Shown: positions 62,201 to 64,000 of the stretch, piece after piece
How positions within the stretch are numbered: the stretch's first letter is position 1
Layout of the letters: each line of letters begins with the position of its first letter
Made by a program: the position numbers and the translations under genes
Notes under the pieces: generated by a model
Seen by the model: only the letters and a program-made list of their open reading frames with translations
The model's database searches: none
What the model was told of the DNA's origin: nothing
Source of the DNA: Algoriphagus mannitolivorans DSM 15301
Lineage (GTDB): Bacteria > Bacteroidota > Bacteroidia > Cytophagales > Cyclobacteriaceae
Direction: 5' to 3'
NCBI RefSeq assembly: GCF_000429425.1
Contig: NZ_AUBV01000005.1
Location: 333,484-397,483 of the forward strand
DNA: 64,000 bases

Positions 62201-63219
62201 GGAAGGCCTTAATATTGATTGTTTTTTTTATGTCCCAAGGAATTTTCGGCCTTGCACAGGATATGCAATACAGTCAATACTATGCAAATCCCCTTTACCT
62301 CAATCCTTCTTTGGCAGGTAGTACTGGGATGAGTAGGGTGGGATTGAATTTTAGAAATCAATGGCCCGCTTTGGATCAGACCTTTGTGGGTTATACAGCA
62401 TATTTTGATTTCTATGAGGAAAGGATGAATTCAGGTTTTGCTATAATTCTTCAAGGTGCAAATGAATCTTTTACTCAGACCAGTATCAACGAGATTGGAT
62501 TGATATATAGTTATCGGTTGAAAATTTCTGAAAACGATTTTATTCAGGCTGGGGCCCAAGGGAGCTTTGTGAGGAGAGATGCGATGTTTGATAAAGTGAT
62601 TTTGGGGACACAATTGGATATTGATCGTGGAAAAATAATCGGATCTCCGGGTGATGGTTTTGAGGGAGAAAGTCAAATAAGCGCTCCTGATGTACATGTT
62701 GGGATGATGTATTATGGAAAAAAAGCTTGGCTTGGTGTTTCTGGTTTTCATTTACTTCGTCCCGAGACCAGCTATTTGACCGGCTTAAATGAAAAATTAC
62801 CAATTAGGTATGGCCTTCATGGAGGCTATAGGTTCAATTTGGCTCCAGGAGATATTAATGATTATTTCAACAACACGGACCAAGAGAGGTCATTTGCTTT
62901 TGGCTTCAACTACAAAAGACAGGGGCAATATTCCCAGCTTGATATAGGCGGAGAGTTTTTCTTTGAACCACTGGTGCTGGGATTTTGGTATCGAGGACTG
63001 CCTACAAAATATGAACTGCCCAATAATGAGTCTTTAGTGGCTTTGGTAGGCATAAGCCTGGAGTCTGGATTGGAACTTGGGTATAGTTTTGATTTTCCGA
63101 TTTCAAAGCTCGGTTATAGTGGATCTGGAGGTTCTCATGAAATATCCATCAGGTATGTTTTTTCCAATCAAGACCCAAGAAAAAGGTACTTTTCTCCATT
63201 ACCCACCTTCCGGTATTAG
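62197..63219 (+). CDS. SprF/PorP-family type IX secretion membrane protein
   Basis: The 340-residue protein has a signal peptide, then the family start DMQYSQYYANPLYLNPSLAGS and GLNFRNQWPAL. A 14-strand-like outer-membrane barrel follows, with repeated aromatic beta strands, ending in HEISIRYVF. SprF-like proteins are paired with type B CHU_C cargo and anchor or export it, which matches the four-base overlap with the adhesin gene. Confidence 0.93.
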   Translation: MRKALILIVFFMSQGIFGLAQDMQYSQYYANPLYLNPSLAGSTGMSRVGLNFRNQWPALDQTFVGYTAYFDFYEERMNSGFAIILQGANESFTQTSINEIGLIYSYRLKISENDFIQAGAQGSFVRRDAMFDKVILGTQLDIDRGKIIGSPGDGFEGESQISAPDVHVGMMYYGKKAWLGVSGFHLLRPETSYLTGLNEKLPIRYGLHGGYRFNLAPGDINDYFNNTDQERSFAFGFNYKRQGQYSQLDIGGEFFFEPLVLGFWYRGLPTKYELPNNESLVALVGISLESGLELGYSFDFPISKLGYSGSGGSHEISIRYVFSNQDPRKRYFSPLPTFRY

Positions 63220-63771
63220 TTTTAAATATTGAAAGTCAGAATTTTATTTCGATTTATGTCGTTTTAAGGGTGTGGAGAGAGAAAATTATTGGTTTTCTTT
63301 CTTCTAAAGTTTTTGAAAATTTTCCATTTCATTTTCAATCACTTAAAGGATATGATGAGATTTTTTGAAAATAGCTCTTGCGTTGAAGAATAATCTCCCG
63401 ATATTTGCACTCCCAATCGACGCAAACGGGGTCGAGGGAAAGCGAGAGGCGAGGCGAAAGGAGAGTGAAGAAGCTTAGAAAGAAGAGCATTGACAGGAGA
63501 TTAAAAGCGGAGGAAAAAGAAAAAAAATATTTCAAATTTCTTCTTGCGGAGTAAAAAAGATCTCTTACCTTTGCAACCCTGTTCGGAAGGAACGGGGAAT
63601 CCAAAACAGAAAAACGAGGATGGAATCAGGCCGGAGACGGCGGTTTTCAGACGAATCCGGGGAAGTCCGGAGTAAGTTCTTTGAAATGTTGTAAGGCAAA
63701 ATAAAAACCTGAGGAAGGCGCGGGTATAACACTTAGGTGTTTTATCCTGTGTACTAACAAATAGACAATAT
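63220..63771 (+). promoter_or_regulatory. rRNA operon promoter and leader region
   Basis: No gene lies in this interval. TTG (63564-63566 region: TTCTTGCGG) is followed after 19 nt by TACCTTTGC (63566-63574), a full Bacteroidota promoter. A weaker one (TTG - 19 - GATATTTGC) lies about 160 bases upstream, near 63378-63408. Between them, 63411-63540 is strongly purine-biased on the + strand. GTTCTTTGAAAT (63676-63687) resembles a boxA antitermination site ahead of 16S. The hairpin TAACACTTAGGTGTTTTA at about 63726 may be a processing site. Confidence 0.7.
63544..63574 (+). promoter_or_regulatory. rRNA operon promoter (proximal)
   Basis: TTG at 63544-63546 and TACCTTTG at 63566-63573, spaced by 19 nt and followed by C, match the primary sigma consensus. 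Transcription would start near 63580, about 190 bases before mature 16S rRNA. Confidence 0.78.

Positions 63772-64000
<229 letters not shown>

Noticed and set aside
63335..63604. 89-codon minus-strand frame in the rRNA leader
   Set aside because: It arises from the purine-biased leader (S, F, L-rich translation) and overlaps both rRNA promoters.

Overview
The window comes from a member of the Bacteroidota, most likely a Cytophagales bacterium of the Cyclobacteriaceae/Algoriphagus type. The evidence is the start of a 16S rRNA gene at the right edge, a SusC/SusD pair, type IX secretion proteins (SprF/PorP, a CHU_C-type C-terminal domain and a PorE-like OmpA protein), TamB next to tsaD, and promoters of the Bacteroidota form TTG/TTTG - 18 to 21 nt - TAnnTTTG with no Shine-Dalgarno sequences. 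The genus is inference from family resemblance only; no search was run.

Layout. 1-7.6 kb: the minus-strand tamB (its C-terminal end lies outside the window) diverges from tsaD, smpB, an NlpC/P60-fold protein that has lost its catalytic cysteine, and an HNH nuclease; two small minus-strand genes follow. 7.7-16.2 kb: a complete tryptophan operon (leader peptide with three consecutive Trp codons, attenuator, trpE, trpG, trpD, trpC, trpF, trpB, trpA) ending in a type I-beta DAHP synthase. A four-helix-bundle gene flanked by inverted repeats sits between trpE and trpG. 16.5-20.5 kb: phenylalanine hydroxylase, then the second half of histidine synthesis (hisH, hisA, hisF, hisIE). 20.5-32 kb: secreted and housekeeping genes (S41 protease, Tat-exported Dabb protein, aldo/keto reductase, typA, bile-acid-type symporter, SGNH hydrolase, DUF4407 protein), a PIN toxin-antitoxin pair, and a tight minus-strand trio (M19 dipeptidase, VIT/CCC1 transporter, DUF5995). 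33-41 kb: a HEPN/MNT module overlapping a glycosyltransferase gene, leuS, an AbgB-like amidohydrolase, a GNAT and queE. 41-49.5 kb: a PorE-like OmpA protein, SusC/SusD and their accessory lipoprotein. 49.6-59.8 kb: a 6-pyruvoyl-tetrahydropterin-synthase-type gene, a second four-helix-bundle gene, lpxB, clpX/clpP/tig, tRNA-Leu, relA/spoT, a Fur-family regulator, a STAS protein and purA. 59.8-64 kb: a T9SS-exported lectin/PKD protein with its SprF partner, then an rRNA promoter region and the first ~230 nt of 16S rRNA.

How the genes connect. DAHP synthase and the trp genes run from central metabolism to tryptophan and are controlled by transcription attenuation. PhhA converts Phe to Tyr and needs a reduced pterin, which the PTPS-type enzyme at 49.6 kb could help to supply. 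Tig, ClpP and ClpX form a protein-quality cluster. The strongest candidate for something undescribed is a set of intergenic spacers made of short words repeated in direct and inverted orientation. They lie between genes of the trp and his operons and elsewhere, and two of them enclose four-helix-bundle (23S-IVS-type) genes. They look like full and empty copies of a small mobile unit.
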